A DNA stretch of 64,000 nt from Sphingomonas taxi (GCA_003243195.1 QFQI01000003.1:62001-126000), one strand, 5' to 3'. Shown: positions 30,891-40,105, counted from the stretch's first letter. Translations and numbers: made by a program. Notes: a model not told the origin generated them from the sequence alone.

Positions 30891-31378
30891 GGCAGTTCCT
30901 CGATCGGCTCGACGCCCCAGATGCGATCGGTCTGCACGTAGCCGGACTGGCCGTGCACGTCGAAGCGGCACCAGCCGTTGCCGCACCGGCTCACGCGCCC
31001 GACGACGCCGGGCTGCGCGCGCCACACGATCGTCGGGCCGCCGGGGCGGTCGCGCAGTTCCGCCGGCTCGGTACCGCGCACGATCGCGGTGCGCGTGCTG
31101 CTGACCAGCGTCGCCAGCATCCAGCCCTGCGTGCCGTCGGGATCCTCCACCCGCCGCCATTCCTTGAACACGTCCAGCACGCGGACGGGCAGGTCGGCGC
31201 GGACGTAGATCCACGTCGCCGGAAAGTTGCGCCCCGGCCCGCTGCGCATCCGCGCGCGCGATGCCGCGATCGAGCCGAGGTACGGCGGCTTCTTCTGCTC
31301 GGTCACGGCCCCGGCCGGCACCGCCACCAGCGCCGCCACGCAGGCGGCCGCGATCGTCGAGAAATGATCCCTGTTCAC
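30887..31378 (-). CDS. Secreted SH3-domain protein
   Basis: 163 residues: signal peptide (about 1-24), then two bacterial SH3-like repeats. The first is ASRARMRSGPGRNFPATWIYVRADLPVRVL with EWRRVEDPDG and GWMLATLV. The second is ELRDRPGGPTIVWRAQPGVVGRVSRC with GWCRFDV and GYVQTDRIWG. Such domains bind peptidoglycan or peptides in the periplasm. The start is GTG with GGGGG before it. First gene of the operon with nadC. Confidence 0.85.
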   Translation of the reverse strand: MNRDHFSTIAAACVAALVAVPAGAVTEQKKPPYLGSIAASRARMRSGPGRNFPATWIYVRADLPVRVLDVFKEWRRVEDPDGTQGWMLATLVSSTRTAIVRGTEPAELRDRPGGPTIVWRAQPGVVGRVSRCGNGWCRFDVHGQSGYVQTDRIWGVEPIEELP

Positions 31379-31451
31379 CGCCGCCCCCTACGGTCTGTCC
31401 CGTGCGGCATCAACCGTTGACGCACGCGCGCGCTTTCGCCAAGTCACCGCC

Positions 31452-32450
31452 ATGCCCGATACGCGACGCTGCGCCCATCCCAAGGTGATCGTGACGCGCG
31501 CGCTGCCCGATGTGGTGATGCGCCGGCTGGGCGAATTGTTCGACGCCGCGGGCAATCCTGACGACGTGCCGCTGGACAAGGCGCAACTGGCCGTCGCGAT
31601 GGCGGAGTGCGACGTGCTGGTGCCGGCGGTGACCGATTCGATCGACGCGGAACTGATCGCGGGCGCGGGCGAGCGGTTGCGGCTGATCGCCAATTTCGGC
31701 GCGGGCGTGAACCATATCGACCTGAAGGCGGCGCGCGCGCGCGGGATCATGGTGACCAACACGCCCGGCGTGCTGACCGAGGATACCGCCGACATGACGA
31801 TGGCGCTGATCCTGTCGGTGCCGCGCCGGCTGGCGGAGGGCGAGAAGCTGGTCCGGTCCGGCGCGTGGAAGGGGTGGAGCCCGGGCGGGATGCTCGGTTA
31901 CCGGATCGGCGGCAAGGCGCTGGGCATCGTCGGCATGGGACGGATCGGACAGGCGGTGGCGCGGCGGGCGCGCGCCTTCGGCCTGTCGATCCATTACCAC
32001 AACCGCCAGCGATTGCCGCAGGTGGTGGAGCAGGAACTGGGCGCGCGGTGGCATCCCGATCTCGACGATCTGCTGGGCGCGATCGACATATTGACGATCC
32101 ATACCCCGCTGAACGCCGACAGTCGCGGATTGATCGACGCGCGCCGCATCTCGCTGCTGCGTCGCCACGTCTTCGTTATCAACGCCAGCCGCGGCGGCAT
32201 CCTGGACGAACAGGCGCTGGTCGAGGCGCTGGAGAGCGGGCGGCTGGCGGGGGCCGGGCTGGACGTGTGGCAGCACGAACCGGAGATCGACCCGCGCTTG
32301 CTCGCGCTCTCCAACGTGGTGATGACCCCGCACATGGGCTCGGCGACATGGGAAGGCCGCGTCGCCTCGGGCGAACGGGTGATCGCCAATATCCGCATGT
32401 GGGCCGATGGCCACCGCCCGCCCGATCAGGTGCTGGAAGGCTGGGCGTAA
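31452..32450 (+). CDS. D-isomer-specific 2-hydroxyacid dehydrogenase
   Basis: 332 residues of the glyoxylate/hydroxypyruvate reductase type. The Rossmann motif is GIVGMGRIGQAVARRA near residue 157, the catalytic Arg is in INASRGGILDE, the Glu follows at about 60 residues, and the catalytic His is in MTPHMGSATWEGR. Substrate may be glyoxylate, hydroxypyruvate or a related 2-keto acid, reduced with NAD(P)H. The gene stands alone, divergent from the SH3 gene over 73 bases. Confidence 0.92.
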   Translation: MPDTRRCAHPKVIVTRALPDVVMRRLGELFDAAGNPDDVPLDKAQLAVAMAECDVLVPAVTDSIDAELIAGAGERLRLIANFGAGVNHIDLKAARARGIMVTNTPGVLTEDTADMTMALILSVPRRLAEGEKLVRSGAWKGWSPGGMLGYRIGGKALGIVGMGRIGQAVARRARAFGLSIHYHNRQRLPQVVEQELGARWHPDLDDLLGAIDILTIHTPLNADSRGLIDARRISLLRRHVFVINASRGGILDEQALVEALESGRLAGAGLDVWQHEPEIDPRLLALSNVVMTPHMGSATWEGRVASGERVIANIRMWADGHRPPDQVLEGWA

Positions 32451-32500
32451 CCGGCCGGGCCGGGACCACGGCGTCGCCCGGCGATGGTCCCGGTCCCTTA

Positions 32501-32680
32501 TCATTCGGTCCGCCATCGCTCCACCGCGCCCAGGATCAGCGCGGCGATTACCCGCCCGCTGTAGCGCATGCATAATTCCTGATGGATCGCCGCCGCACTG
32601 GCGCTGGTCGCGGCGATGGCGCGCACCGCCTCGCTGCGGGCGCGTGCGGCATGATAGGCTGCGTCTGGATCGTCGAACAT
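32501..32680 (-). CDS. Small helical protein, unknown
   Basis: 59 residues starting at ATG with a strong GGAGGAA ribosome site. The acidic N-terminus (MFDDPDAAYHAARARSEAV) and helical Ala-rich centre are followed by IHQELCMRYSGRVIAALILGAV. No membrane anchor is certain. No family is recognised. The ribosome site and clean stop support a real gene convergent with the dehydrogenase. Confidence 0.55.
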   Translation of the reverse strand: MFDDPDAAYHAARARSEAVRAIAATSASAAAIHQELCMRYSGRVIAALILGAVERWRTE

Positions 32681-32836
32681 GGCGGTTCCTCCGTCGTCGC
32701 CACTTGGCCTCAATGACCGTCGTCGCGCGCGGATGTCCGCGGGTTGCCGCGCGGCAAACGTAACGAAACATGGCGCGTCGGAACCCGCGCCCGTGCCCGG
32801 CATTGTGGGGGCATCTTCCCAACAAAGGAGCCTGTC

Positions 32837-33028
32837 ATGAAAAAGATCGCGATGTCCGCCCTGATCGTCGCCGGTGCGCTGTCGATGTCGGCCTGCTCGA
32901 CGCTGCGTGGCGCGGCGATCGGCGGCGCGGGTGGCGCCGGGGTCGCCGCGGCGACCGGCGGCAGCGTCGAGAAGGGCGCGGCGGTCGGCGGCGTCGGCGG
33001 CGCGGTGGTCGGCACGGTCGTAGACTGA
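32837..33028 (+). CDS. Small glycine-zipper lipoprotein
   Basis: 63 residues. Lipoprotein signal with Cys at residue 20 (LSMSAC), then a Gly/Ala-rich zipper (GAAIGGAGGAGVAAATGG and AAVGGVGGAVVGTVVD) able to pack as membrane helices. This is the plan of OsmB-type osmotic lipoproteins. AAAGGAG precedes the ATG. Probably in the outer membrane. One of three glycine-zipper genes in the window. Confidence 0.78.
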   Translation: MKKIAMSALIVAGALSMSACSTLRGAAIGGAGGAGVAAATGGSVEKGAAVGGVGGAVVGTVVD

Positions 33029-33105
33029 TATCGCGGCGTGGGCGAGGCGTGCCAGCACCCGGCACGCCCGTCGTCGCCGCGTTCGACGCGGCGGGAAAGA
33101 GCCTG

Positions 33106-34236
33106 ATGACCCAATTTCCGTTCGACGCGCTGGTTTTCTCCCCTGCCGACGTCGATCTGTCGCGCTCGCCACTCGCCGGGCGGATCGACGCCGAAACCTA
33201 TGTGCTGGGCGCGTTCAACCCGGGGATGACGCGGTTGCCGAACGGCAACCTGCTGCTGATGGTGCGGGTCGCGGAGGCGCTGCGTCACCCGGTGCGCGAC
33301 CAGCGCATCCATGCGATCCGCTGGCACGACGGCGACTATGTGCTGGACGGATGGCCGCTGTCGCTGGTCGATACGTCGGATCCGCGCAAGTTCATGATGC
33401 ATGGTGGCGGGTGGAAGGTGATGGCGCTCACCTCGCTGTCCTGGCTGCTGCCGGTCGAACTGGATGCCAACGGGCGGCGGGTGGTGGCGGTCCATTACGA
33501 CCACGCGATCACGCCGCGCGCCAGCTATCAATGCTATGGCGTCGAGGATGCGCGGATCAGCCGCGTCGACGGGCGCTATTACATGACCACCTGTTCGGTC
33601 AGCCCGGAGCGGCATTCCACCACCCTCTACACCAGCGACGACGCGCTCGACTGGACGCTGGAGGGGATCGTCCTGGATCACCAAAACAAGGACATGCTGA
33701 TCTTCGAGGGCAAGGTGGACGGGCGCTTCTGGGCGCAGACGCGTCCGCTCGGCGACCTGTATTTCGCCTACCCGCCCGATGCGCCATGGCGCGCGGGGCC
33801 GTCGATCAACCTCGCGACCTCGCCGGATGCGCTGCACTGGAAACCCCACGACCGGCCGGGCATACGGCCGCATGCCAAGACCATGGCGACCGCGCGCATG
33901 GGCGGTGGCGCGCCGCCGGTGCTGGCGGAGGTGAACGGGCAGCAGGGCTGGCTGACGCTGTGGCACGGGGTCGAGCCGTCGGGCGTCGTCGGCATCTATC
34001 GCACCTACTGGACGCTGCTCGACCGGAACGATCCGTCACGGACGGTGGCGACCAGCGACACCCCGTTGCTGGAGGCGTCGCCCGCGCTCACCACGCCCTT
34101 GCAGGATATCATGTACGTCGACGATGTGGTCTTCACCACCGGGATCGCCGATGGCGGCGACCATTGGGTGATCGCCAGCGGAGAGGCCGATCTCGCCTGC
34201 CGGATCACACATGTGCCAAAGGGCGCGATCGCCTGA
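33106..34236 (+). CDS. Glycosidase related to GH130 beta-mannoside phosphorylases
   Basis: 376 residues, no signal peptide. The repeated beta-blade phrases of five-bladed propeller glycosidases are visible, notably FNPGMTRLPNGNLLLMVRV, YGVEDARISRVDGRYYMTTC, KDMLIFEGKVDGRFW and the C-terminal YVDDVVFTTGI. GVEDARI corresponds to the catalytic-region motif of GH130. Family members phosphorolyse or hydrolyse beta-mannosidic bonds; the exact substrate cannot be read. The ATG with GGGAAAGAG upstream is chosen over frames extending into the lipoprotein gene. Confidence 0.82.
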   Translation: MTQFPFDALVFSPADVDLSRSPLAGRIDAETYVLGAFNPGMTRLPNGNLLLMVRVAEALRHPVRDQRIHAIRWHDGDYVLDGWPLSLVDTSDPRKFMMHGGGWKVMALTSLSWLLPVELDANGRRVVAVHYDHAITPRASYQCYGVEDARISRVDGRYYMTTCSVSPERHSTTLYTSDDALDWTLEGIVLDHQNKDMLIFEGKVDGRFWAQTRPLGDLYFAYPPDAPWRAGPSINLATSPDALHWKPHDRPGIRPHAKTMATARMGGGAPPVLAEVNGQQGWLTLWHGVEPSGVVGIYRTYWTLLDRNDPSRTVATSDTPLLEASPALTTPLQDIMYVDDVVFTTGIADGGDHWVIASGEADLACRITHVPKGAIA

Positions 34237-34278
34237 ACCGCACTGTCCCCGAATTTCGCGAGCAAGCAGCGGTAGGAA

Positions 34279-34339
34279 GGTAGCCGGCCGGCGCGAAGGT
34301 CAGGCTACCGAAGGTGCGGCGCCGCCGATTGGCGGCGCC
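34279..34339. terminator. Pair of hairpins in convergent spacer
   Basis: GGTAGCC (34279-34285) pairs with GGCTACC (34303-34309), and GGCGCCGCC (34318-34326) pairs with GGCGGCGCC (34331-34339) over a four-base loop. Both lie between the convergent glycosidase gene and the acidic-tail protein gene and could stop transcription from either side. Confidence 0.6.
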
Positions 34340-34348
34340 GGCAAACGG

Positions 34349-34600
34349 TCAGTTGCTGTCCGAATCGTCGTCGTCATCGACCGCGATGATGACGCCGCCG
34401 GCAACGATGGCGGCCGCCAGGACCAGCGCGACGATCGAGCCCGGCGCGGCGAGCTGGCTCTTGCCCTTCGACGGGGTGCCGGCGCGAACCGACTTGGCGA
34501 CCGACAGCGACGCGGCGGAATTGCCCGAGGGCGCGGCCAGTGCCGGCGTACCCGCGAGCGTCAGAACGGCCGCAGCCGCGAACAACGATGCAAGCTTCAC
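34349..34600 (-). CDS. Small exported protein with acidic C-terminus
   Basis: 83 residues: signal peptide (1-22, ending ALA), a Ser/Lys linker, one membrane segment (about 52-72, PGSIVALVLAAAIVAGGVIIA) and an all-acidic tail (DDDDDSDSN). The start is GTG with GGGAGA upstream. This plan (signal, helix, Asp-rich tail) is common among short sphingomonad exported proteins without known role. Divergent from the glycosyltransferase gene. Confidence 0.68.
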   Translation of the reverse strand: MKLASLFAAAAVLTLAGTPALAAPSGNSAASLSVAKSVRAGTPSKGKSQLAAPGSIVALVLAAAIVAGGVIIAVDDDDDSDSN

Positions 34601-34713
34601 GAAATCGTCTCCCTAGTTACCCGAACTCCCGAACGCAGGGTTTGCGTTTCGGTGCCGGGCCGCAAGTGCGATCGGGCGGTGCGCGGCAGCTTTTCGCACG
34701 TTATGTGGCGACC

Positions 34714-35841
34714 ATGTCACAGCCGCCGCTCTCGCTTCTGCACCTCTTTTCCGCCATCGGTCCCGCCGATGCGGACGGATGGAGCGCCCGCGCGTCGGGG
34801 CTGATGGCGGCGTTCGGCGATCGCGCGCGCCACACGATCGTGTCGGCCGCGGGCGATGCCGCCGACCTGCACGCCGCGCTGCCCCCCGGCATCCGCCACG
34901 AGATCATGCAGAACCCGCCGCCGCTGGCCGGCCGCGCGTCGGTGGCGCGCTACGAAGCGATCGCGCGGTCGATGCGCGGCTTCGACCTGGTGCTAAGCTA
35001 TGGCGGCGGCGCGATCGACGGCGCAATGGCGCGGCGCGCGTTCCGGCGCGGGGCACCGCCGGTCGTCCACCACGAGAACCCGTCCGCCGCGCAGGCCGGC
35101 GGGGCGCGGCTCTACCACCGGCTGGCGCTGGGGGCGGCGGAGGCGCTGGTGGTCCCGACGTCCGCGGCGGCACGGGCGGCGCAAACATGGTGGAAGCAGC
35201 CCGCCGCGCGGGTGCAGGTGATCGGCGCGGGGGTCGACCTGTCCGCCTATGCCCATGGTCCCGATGCCGCGACGGTCGCCGGCTTTCGCCGCAACCCGCG
35301 CGAGGTGGTGATCGGCGTGGTCGCGGACCTGTCCGGCGCGGCGGACGTGGCGGTGCTGGTGCGGGCGGCGGCGGGCCTGTCGGGACGGTTCCGGCTGGTG
35401 GTGGTCGGCGACGGGCCGGGGCGCGGCGACGTGGAGCGCGCGGCGCTGGCGATGGGGATCGACGACCGGCTGGTGCTGCCCGGTGTGATCGCCCCGGCGT
35501 CGCGCTTCCTGGGCGGGTTCGATCTGCTCGCGCTGCCGCCGCGCGGCGGTGTGGCGCCGGTGCCCGATGCGATGGCGGCGGGCCTGCCGATCGTCGCGCT
35601 GCGCGATGACGCGGTGACGGCGCTCGTCGCGGAGGAGAACCGCCCGCACCTGAGCGAACATGCCGGCGAGGTGCAGTTGCGCGACGCGATGCAGGCGCTG
35701 GTCGGCGATGCCGCGTTGCGCGCGACGATCGGCGCGGCCAATCGCGCCCGGGCGGCGCGCGACCATGACGGCGCGGCGATGATCGCGCGATCGGCGGCGC
35801 TCTATGCCGTAGCGGCCGGGCGGCCGGGCGGGCTCGGTTGA
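34714..35841 (+). CDS. GT4-type glycosyltransferase
   Basis: 375 residues with two Rossmann-like halves of a GT-B enzyme. The C-terminal half has VVIGVVADLSGAADVAVLVRAAAG, LVVVGDGPGRGDVERAA and the donor-binding DLLALPPRGGVAPVPDAMAAGLPIVA. That last segment has Pro-Asp where EG-type Glu residues usually occur, so the canonical EX7E motif is not clear. No polysaccharide cluster surrounds it. The start at MSQPPLSLLHLF is chosen because the upstream extension is antisense to the neighbouring gene. Confidence 0.8.
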   Translation: MSQPPLSLLHLFSAIGPADADGWSARASGLMAAFGDRARHTIVSAAGDAADLHAALPPGIRHEIMQNPPPLAGRASVARYEAIARSMRGFDLVLSYGGGAIDGAMARRAFRRGAPPVVHHENPSAAQAGGARLYHRLALGAAEALVVPTSAAARAAQTWWKQPAARVQVIGAGVDLSAYAHGPDAATVAGFRRNPREVVIGVVADLSGAADVAVLVRAAAGLSGRFRLVVVGDGPGRGDVERAALAMGIDDRLVLPGVIAPASRFLGGFDLLALPPRGGVAPVPDAMAAGLPIVALRDDAVTALVAEENRPHLSEHAGEVQLRDAMQALVGDAALRATIGAANRARAARDHDGAAMIARSAALYAVAAGRPGGLG

Positions 35842-35916
35842 GTCGCATTTTGGTCGCGTTGCGGCCTGATTGCTTTATACGGACAGCCACTATCATCGGG
35901 TGAAACGGGAAATCGC

Positions 35917-37320
35917 GTGTTCAAGGGGCTGAAGCCGATCGTCTATGCAGGCCGCGAGGTCTGGCCGCTGGTTGAGGGGGGCAAGGGTGTCGCCGCCACC
36001 AATCACGCGTCGGCCGGCGCATGGGCGGCGGCGGGCGGGATCGGCACGGTATCGGCGGTGAACGCCGACAGCTACGATCCCGAGGGTCGCATCATCCCGC
36101 AGATCTACCGCGCGCTCACCCGGCGCGAGCGGCACGAGGAACTGATCGCCTATGCGATCGAGGGCGCGGTGCAGCAGGTGCAGCGCGCGTGGGAGATCGC
36201 CGGCGGCAAGGGCGCGATCAACATCAACGTCCTGTGGGAGATGGGCGGCGCGCCGCGCATCCTGCACGGCGTGCTGGAGCGGACGCGCGGGCTGGTGGCG
36301 GGCGTCACCTGCGGCGCGGGCATGCCGTACAAGCTGAGCGAGATCGCCTCGTCGTACAACGTCAGCTACCTGCCGATCGTCAGCAGCGGGCGCGCGTTCC
36401 GGGCGCTGTGGAAGCGCGCCTATTCCAAGGCGAGCGAGTGGCTGGCGGCGGTGGTGTACGAGGATCCGTGGCTGGCCGGCGGGCACAACGGCCTGTCCAA
36501 CGCCGAGGATCCGCTGGCGCCCGAGGATCCGTATCCGCGCGTGAAGGCGCTGCGCGAGACGATGCGCGAGGGCGGCATCCCCGACACCACGCCGATCATC
36601 ATGGCGGGTGGCGTGTGGTATCTGCGCGACTGGAACGACTGGATCGACAACCCGGAACTGGGGCAGATCGCCTTCCAGTACGGCACCCGCCCGCTGTTGA
36701 CGCAGGAAAGCCCGATCCCGCAAGGGTGGAAGGCGAAGCTGACGCAGATCGAGGAAGGCGACGTGCTGCTGCACCGCTTCTCGCCGACCGGCTTCTATTC
36801 CTCGGCGGTGCGCAATCCGTTCCTGCGCGCGCTGGAGGCGCGGTCCGAACGGCAGATCGCCTTTTCGACGCAGGAAGCCGGCGACCACGTCTTCCAGCTC
36901 GACGTCGGCGTGAAGGGCAAGAACTTCTGGGTGACGCGCGGCGACCTGCTGCGCGCGCGCGAATGGTTCGGGGCCGGCTTCACCGACGCGCTGAAGACGC
37001 CCGACAATACGCTGGTGTTCGTGTCGCCGACCGAGAAGGCGGAGATCCGCAAGGATCAGGCCGATTGCATGGGCTGCCTGAGCCAGTGCCTGTTCTCGAG
37101 CTGGGCGGACAGCGAAACCAATTCCACCGGACGGCTGGCCGATCCGCGCAGCTTCTGCATCCAGAAGACGTTGCAGGACATCGCGCATGGCGGCGACACC
37201 GACGCGAACCTGATGTTCGCGGGCCATGCGGCGTACAATTTCAAGCGCGATCCCTTTTATTCGAACGGCTTCGTGCCGACCGTGAAGCAATTGGTGGATC
37301 GCATCCTGACCGGCGATTGA
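35917..37320 (+). CDS. Nitronate monooxygenase/FabK-like flavoprotein with Cys cluster
   Basis: 467 residues, GTG start. The first 330 residues resemble the FMN-binding barrel of nitronate monooxygenases and enoyl reductase FabK: TNHASAGAWAAAGGIGTVS, AGVTCGAGMPY, PIIMAGGVWYL and QFGTR-like QYGTRPLL. The C-terminal part is unusual: Cys384, Cys387 and Cys391 in CMGCLSQC, and a fourth Cys after 22 residues (SFCIQK). This C-x2-C-x3-C pattern is like the 4Fe-4S motif of 2,4-dienoyl-CoA reductases. The true reaction is unknown. A small NTase-fold gene follows after ten bases. Confidence 0.82.
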   Translation: MFKGLKPIVYAGREVWPLVEGGKGVAATNHASAGAWAAAGGIGTVSAVNADSYDPEGRIIPQIYRALTRRERHEELIAYAIEGAVQQVQRAWEIAGGKGAININVLWEMGGAPRILHGVLERTRGLVAGVTCGAGMPYKLSEIASSYNVSYLPIVSSGRAFRALWKRAYSKASEWLAAVVYEDPWLAGGHNGLSNAEDPLAPEDPYPRVKALRETMREGGIPDTTPIIMAGGVWYLRDWNDWIDNPELGQIAFQYGTRPLLTQESPIPQGWKAKLTQIEEGDVLLHRFSPTGFYSSAVRNPFLRALEARSERQIAFSTQEAGDHVFQLDVGVKGKNFWVTRGDLLRAREWFGAGFTDALKTPDNTLVFVSPTEKAEIRKDQADCMGCLSQCLFSSWADSETNSTGRLADPRSFCIQKTLQDIAHGGDTDANLMFAGHAAYNFKRDPFYSNGFVPTVKQLVDRILTGD

Positions 37321-37330
37321 GGACGGAGCG

Positions 37331-37786
37331 ATGGCGCTTGCCGCCGCGCTGCGGGCGATCGCCACCACGATGCGCGGCGCGGCGGATCCGTGGTGGATCA
37401 TCGGCAGCGCGGCGGTGCGCCTGCACGGCGTCGACACGGATGTGGCCGACGTCGACCTGCTGACCAGCGAGCGCGATGCCCGACGTTTCTGCGCCGGACA
37501 TGGTCGCCAGCCGATCGCGCCAGCGGCCAGCGAACGGTTCCGCTCGGCGGTGTTCGGGCGGTTCGAGGATGGCGCGATGCCGATCGAGGTGATGGGGGCG
37601 TTGACGGTGCACGGCCCGAACGGCTGGCAGCCGGTGCGGCTTCGTTCGCGTCAGCCGGTGCCGGTCGCCGATACGCGGGTCTTCGTGCCCGACCGCGCCG
37701 AACTGGTGGAGGTGCTGCGCCTGTTCGGCCGCAGCAAGGACCTGCACCGCGCCACCCTGCTGGAACGGCGGATGGCGGCGCCGTAA
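37331..37786 (+). CDS. Nucleotidyltransferase-fold protein
   Basis: 151 residues. WWIIGSAAVRLHGVDTDVAD and the following VDLL give the GS...DxD-type motif of the minimal nucleotidyltransferase fold (GS near 25, Asp pair near 36-42), with a third carboxylate in MPIEVMG. It lacks the HEPN partner of toxin-antitoxin systems. Its stop is one base from the stop of the convergent hydrolase. Coupled (ten-base gap) to the flavoprotein upstream. Target unknown. Confidence 0.7.
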   Translation: MALAAALRAIATTMRGAADPWWIIGSAAVRLHGVDTDVADVDLLTSERDARRFCAGHGRQPIAPAASERFRSAVFGRFEDGAMPIEVMGALTVHGPNGWQPVRLRSRQPVPVADTRVFVPDRAELVEVLRLFGRSKDLHRATLLERRMAAP

Positions 37787-37787
37787 C

Positions 37788-38663
37788 CTATCCCGCTGAC
37801 GGTTGCGCCGCGACCCGCTCCAGCAGCCGCTCGATCGCCGGCCGCACCTCCGGCTCGACCAGCGTCGGCGCATGGCCGACGCGCGGCACGGTGAGCAGCT
37901 CGGCGTCCGGCAGGCTCGCCACCATGCGCTGGGCAGTCGCCGCGGAGAGGAGATCGCTCAACGCGCCGCGCACCACCAGCACCGGCGCACGCCCCAGCGC
38001 CGCCAGCGCGCGCCACATGTCCGGCCCCGCCTCGCCGCCCGGCAGGCGGAACGGCTCGGCGATCTTCATGTCATAGTCGAGCACGATCCGCCCGGCGGAG
38101 TTGAGGCGGTACAATCGCTTGGCCATCCCGAGCCATTGTTCGATCGTCCAGTCGGGATAGGCCGCGGCGTTGTTCTCCTGCACCCCGCGCGCCGCGTGCA
38201 TCCACGTGGGGAAGGTGCTGGGCCGGCCGACATAGCCGCGGATCCGCGCCAGCCCCGCCGGCTCCAGGTCCGGCCCGACATCGTTGAGCAGCGCGCCGGC
38301 GATCCGGCCCGGCACCATCCCGGCCAGCAGCATGAGGACGATGCCGCCCAGCGACGTGCCGATCCCGACGAACCGCCCGATCCCCTGATCCGCCAGCAGC
38401 GCCACGACATCCTGCGCATAGGTCAGCGGCACGTAGGTCATCGGATCCTTCGCATAGCCGCTCTCGCCGCGTCCGCGGAACTCGACCGCGATCACGCGGC
38501 GGCGCGGCGCGATGCCGCGCGCCAGATCGGCAAAGTCGCGCGCGTTGCGGGTCAGCCCCGGCAGGCACAGCAGCGGCGGGGCATCGTCGGCGCCGGCATA
38601 GTCGCGCGCGTGCAACCGCAGCCCGTCGGCCGACCACCAGTAGATATCCCGAACGTCCGCCAT
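37788..38663 (-). CDS. Alpha/beta hydrolase
   Basis: 291 residues: oxyanion segment CLPGLTRNARDF, the EFRGRGESG turn, nucleophile Ser in GIGTSLGG near residue 108, Asp in ALSDLLS and catalytic His in VGHAPTLVEP. Standard fold; substrate unknown. The ATG at 38663 follows the promoter region shared with the selO gene. The stop abuts the NTase gene by one base, so the two genes are tightly convergent. Confidence 0.88.
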   Translation of the reverse strand: MADVRDIYWWSADGLRLHARDYAGADDAPPLLCLPGLTRNARDFADLARGIAPRRRVIAVEFRGRGESGYAKDPMTYVPLTYAQDVVALLADQGIGRFVGIGTSLGGIVLMLLAGMVPGRIAGALLNDVGPDLEPAGLARIRGYVGRPSTFPTWMHAARGVQENNAAAYPDWTIEQWLGMAKRLYRLNSAGRIVLDYDMKIAEPFRLPGGEAGPDMWRALAALGRAPVLVVRGALSDLLSAATAQRMVASLPDAELLTVPRVGHAPTLVEPEVRPAIERLLERVAAQPSAG

Positions 38664-38700
38664 GCTTGCGCCTCGTGCCACCCGCCCCCCATATCGCGGC

Positions 38701-40059
38701 ATGCCCGTCGACCCGCAAGCATATCGCCCCGAGCGCACCATCCGGCAGCTCGGCGAGGCCTTCTACGATCCGGTGGACGCCGCGCGCTTCCCCCGGACGC
38801 GGCTGCGCTTCCGCAACGATCGCGCCGCCGCGCAGGTCGGGCTGGACACGCTGGACGACGCGGAGTGGTTGCAGCATTTCGGGCGCTTCACCCCCCTGCC
38901 CGGCTCGCTCGAACAGCCGCTGGCGCTGCGCTATCACGGGCATCAGTTCCGCACCTACAACCCGGACATCGGCGACGGACGCGGCTTCACCTTCGCGCAG
39001 GTGCGCGATCGCGACGGGCGATTGCTCGACCTGGGCACCAAGGGTTCGGGCCAGACGCCGTGGAGCCGCTTCGGCGACGGCCGCCTGACGCTGAAGGGCG
39101 GTGTGCGCGAGGTGCTGGCCAGCGAGATGCTGGAGGCGCTGGGCGTGCCGACCTCGCGCAGCTTCTCGCTGATCGAGACGGGCGAGGCGCTGGAGCGGAA
39201 CGACGAACCCTCCCCGACGCGCGGCGCGGTGCTGGTGCGGCTGAGCCACTCGCATATCCGCATCGGCACGTTCCAGCGGCTCGCCTACCTCCGCGACGAC
39301 GACGCGCTGCGGCGGCTGACCGCCTATGTGCTGCGCGAGCTGTATGGCGAGGACGGCGACGATCCGGTGCGGCTGCTCGAGCTGGTGGTGGCGCGCACCG
39401 CCCGGCTCGCGGCGCGCTACATGGCGGCGGGATTCGTGCACGGCGTGCTCAATTCGGACAACATCAACGTCACCGGCGAGAGCTTCGATTACGGTCCATG
39501 GCGGTTCGCGCCGACATGGGATCCGGCCTTCGTCGCGGCCTATTTCGACCATGGCGGGCTGTACGCCTTCGGCCGCCAGCCCGAGGCGATCCTGTGGGAC
39601 GCGATGCAGCTCGCCACCTCGCTGCGGCCGCTGGTCGAGGCGGAGCCGCTGATCGCGGTGCTGGACGGCTTCGCGGGCCAGTATCAGCCGGCGGTGACCG
39701 ACGCGATCCTGTGGCGGCTGGGACGCCGCCCGCGCGATGCGGAGGCGGACCGCGCGCTGGTGCAGGCGGTGGAACGCACGCTGCGCGGCACCGGGGTCGC
39801 GATCGACCGCTTCTTCTTCGACGCCTTCGCGCAGGAGCTGCCGCCGGGCTACGGCACCGAATGGGACGAGGTGCGCGCGCTGCTCGCCGGCCACCCGCCG
39901 CGCGCCGGACGCACGCATCACTATTGGCGGGGCGAGCCGTGCGCGATGCTGATCGACGAGGTGGAGGCGATCTGGGCGCCGATCGCGGAGGCCGACGACT
40001 GGACGCGTTTCGATGCGAGGGTGGCCGCGATCCGGGAGATGGGCGCGGCGCTGGCGTGA
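38701..40059 (+). CDS. selO: Protein adenylyltransferase SelO (YdiU family)
   Basis: SelO is a pseudokinase-like enzyme that transfers AMP to proteins and helps in redox stress. The 452 residues keep the core: GKGSGQTPWSR-like TKGSGQTPWSRFGDGR, GGVREVLASEMLEALGVPTSR, HSHIRIGTFQR, and the catalytic GVLNSDNINV segment with DYGPW. It is some 25-30 residues shorter than E. coli YdiU and ends MGAALA without the C-terminal Cys (Sec in animals). The longer frame by 13 codons upstream is less likely. Confidence 0.92.
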   Translation: MPVDPQAYRPERTIRQLGEAFYDPVDAARFPRTRLRFRNDRAAAQVGLDTLDDAEWLQHFGRFTPLPGSLEQPLALRYHGHQFRTYNPDIGDGRGFTFAQVRDRDGRLLDLGTKGSGQTPWSRFGDGRLTLKGGVREVLASEMLEALGVPTSRSFSLIETGEALERNDEPSPTRGAVLVRLSHSHIRIGTFQRLAYLRDDDALRRLTAYVLRELYGEDGDDPVRLLELVVARTARLAARYMAAGFVHGVLNSDNINVTGESFDYGPWRFAPTWDPAFVAAYFDHGGLYAFGRQPEAILWDAMQLATSLRPLVEAEPLIAVLDGFAGQYQPAVTDAILWRLGRRPRDAEADRALVQAVERTLRGTGVAIDRFFFDAFAQELPPGYGTEWDEVRALLAGHPPRAGRTHHYWRGEPCAMLIDEVEAIWAPIAEADDWTRFDARVAAIREMGAALA

Positions 40060-40105
40060 CGATCCCCCTTCCACGCGGAGGAACGTTCCGGCAAAGACCG
40101 ACGCC

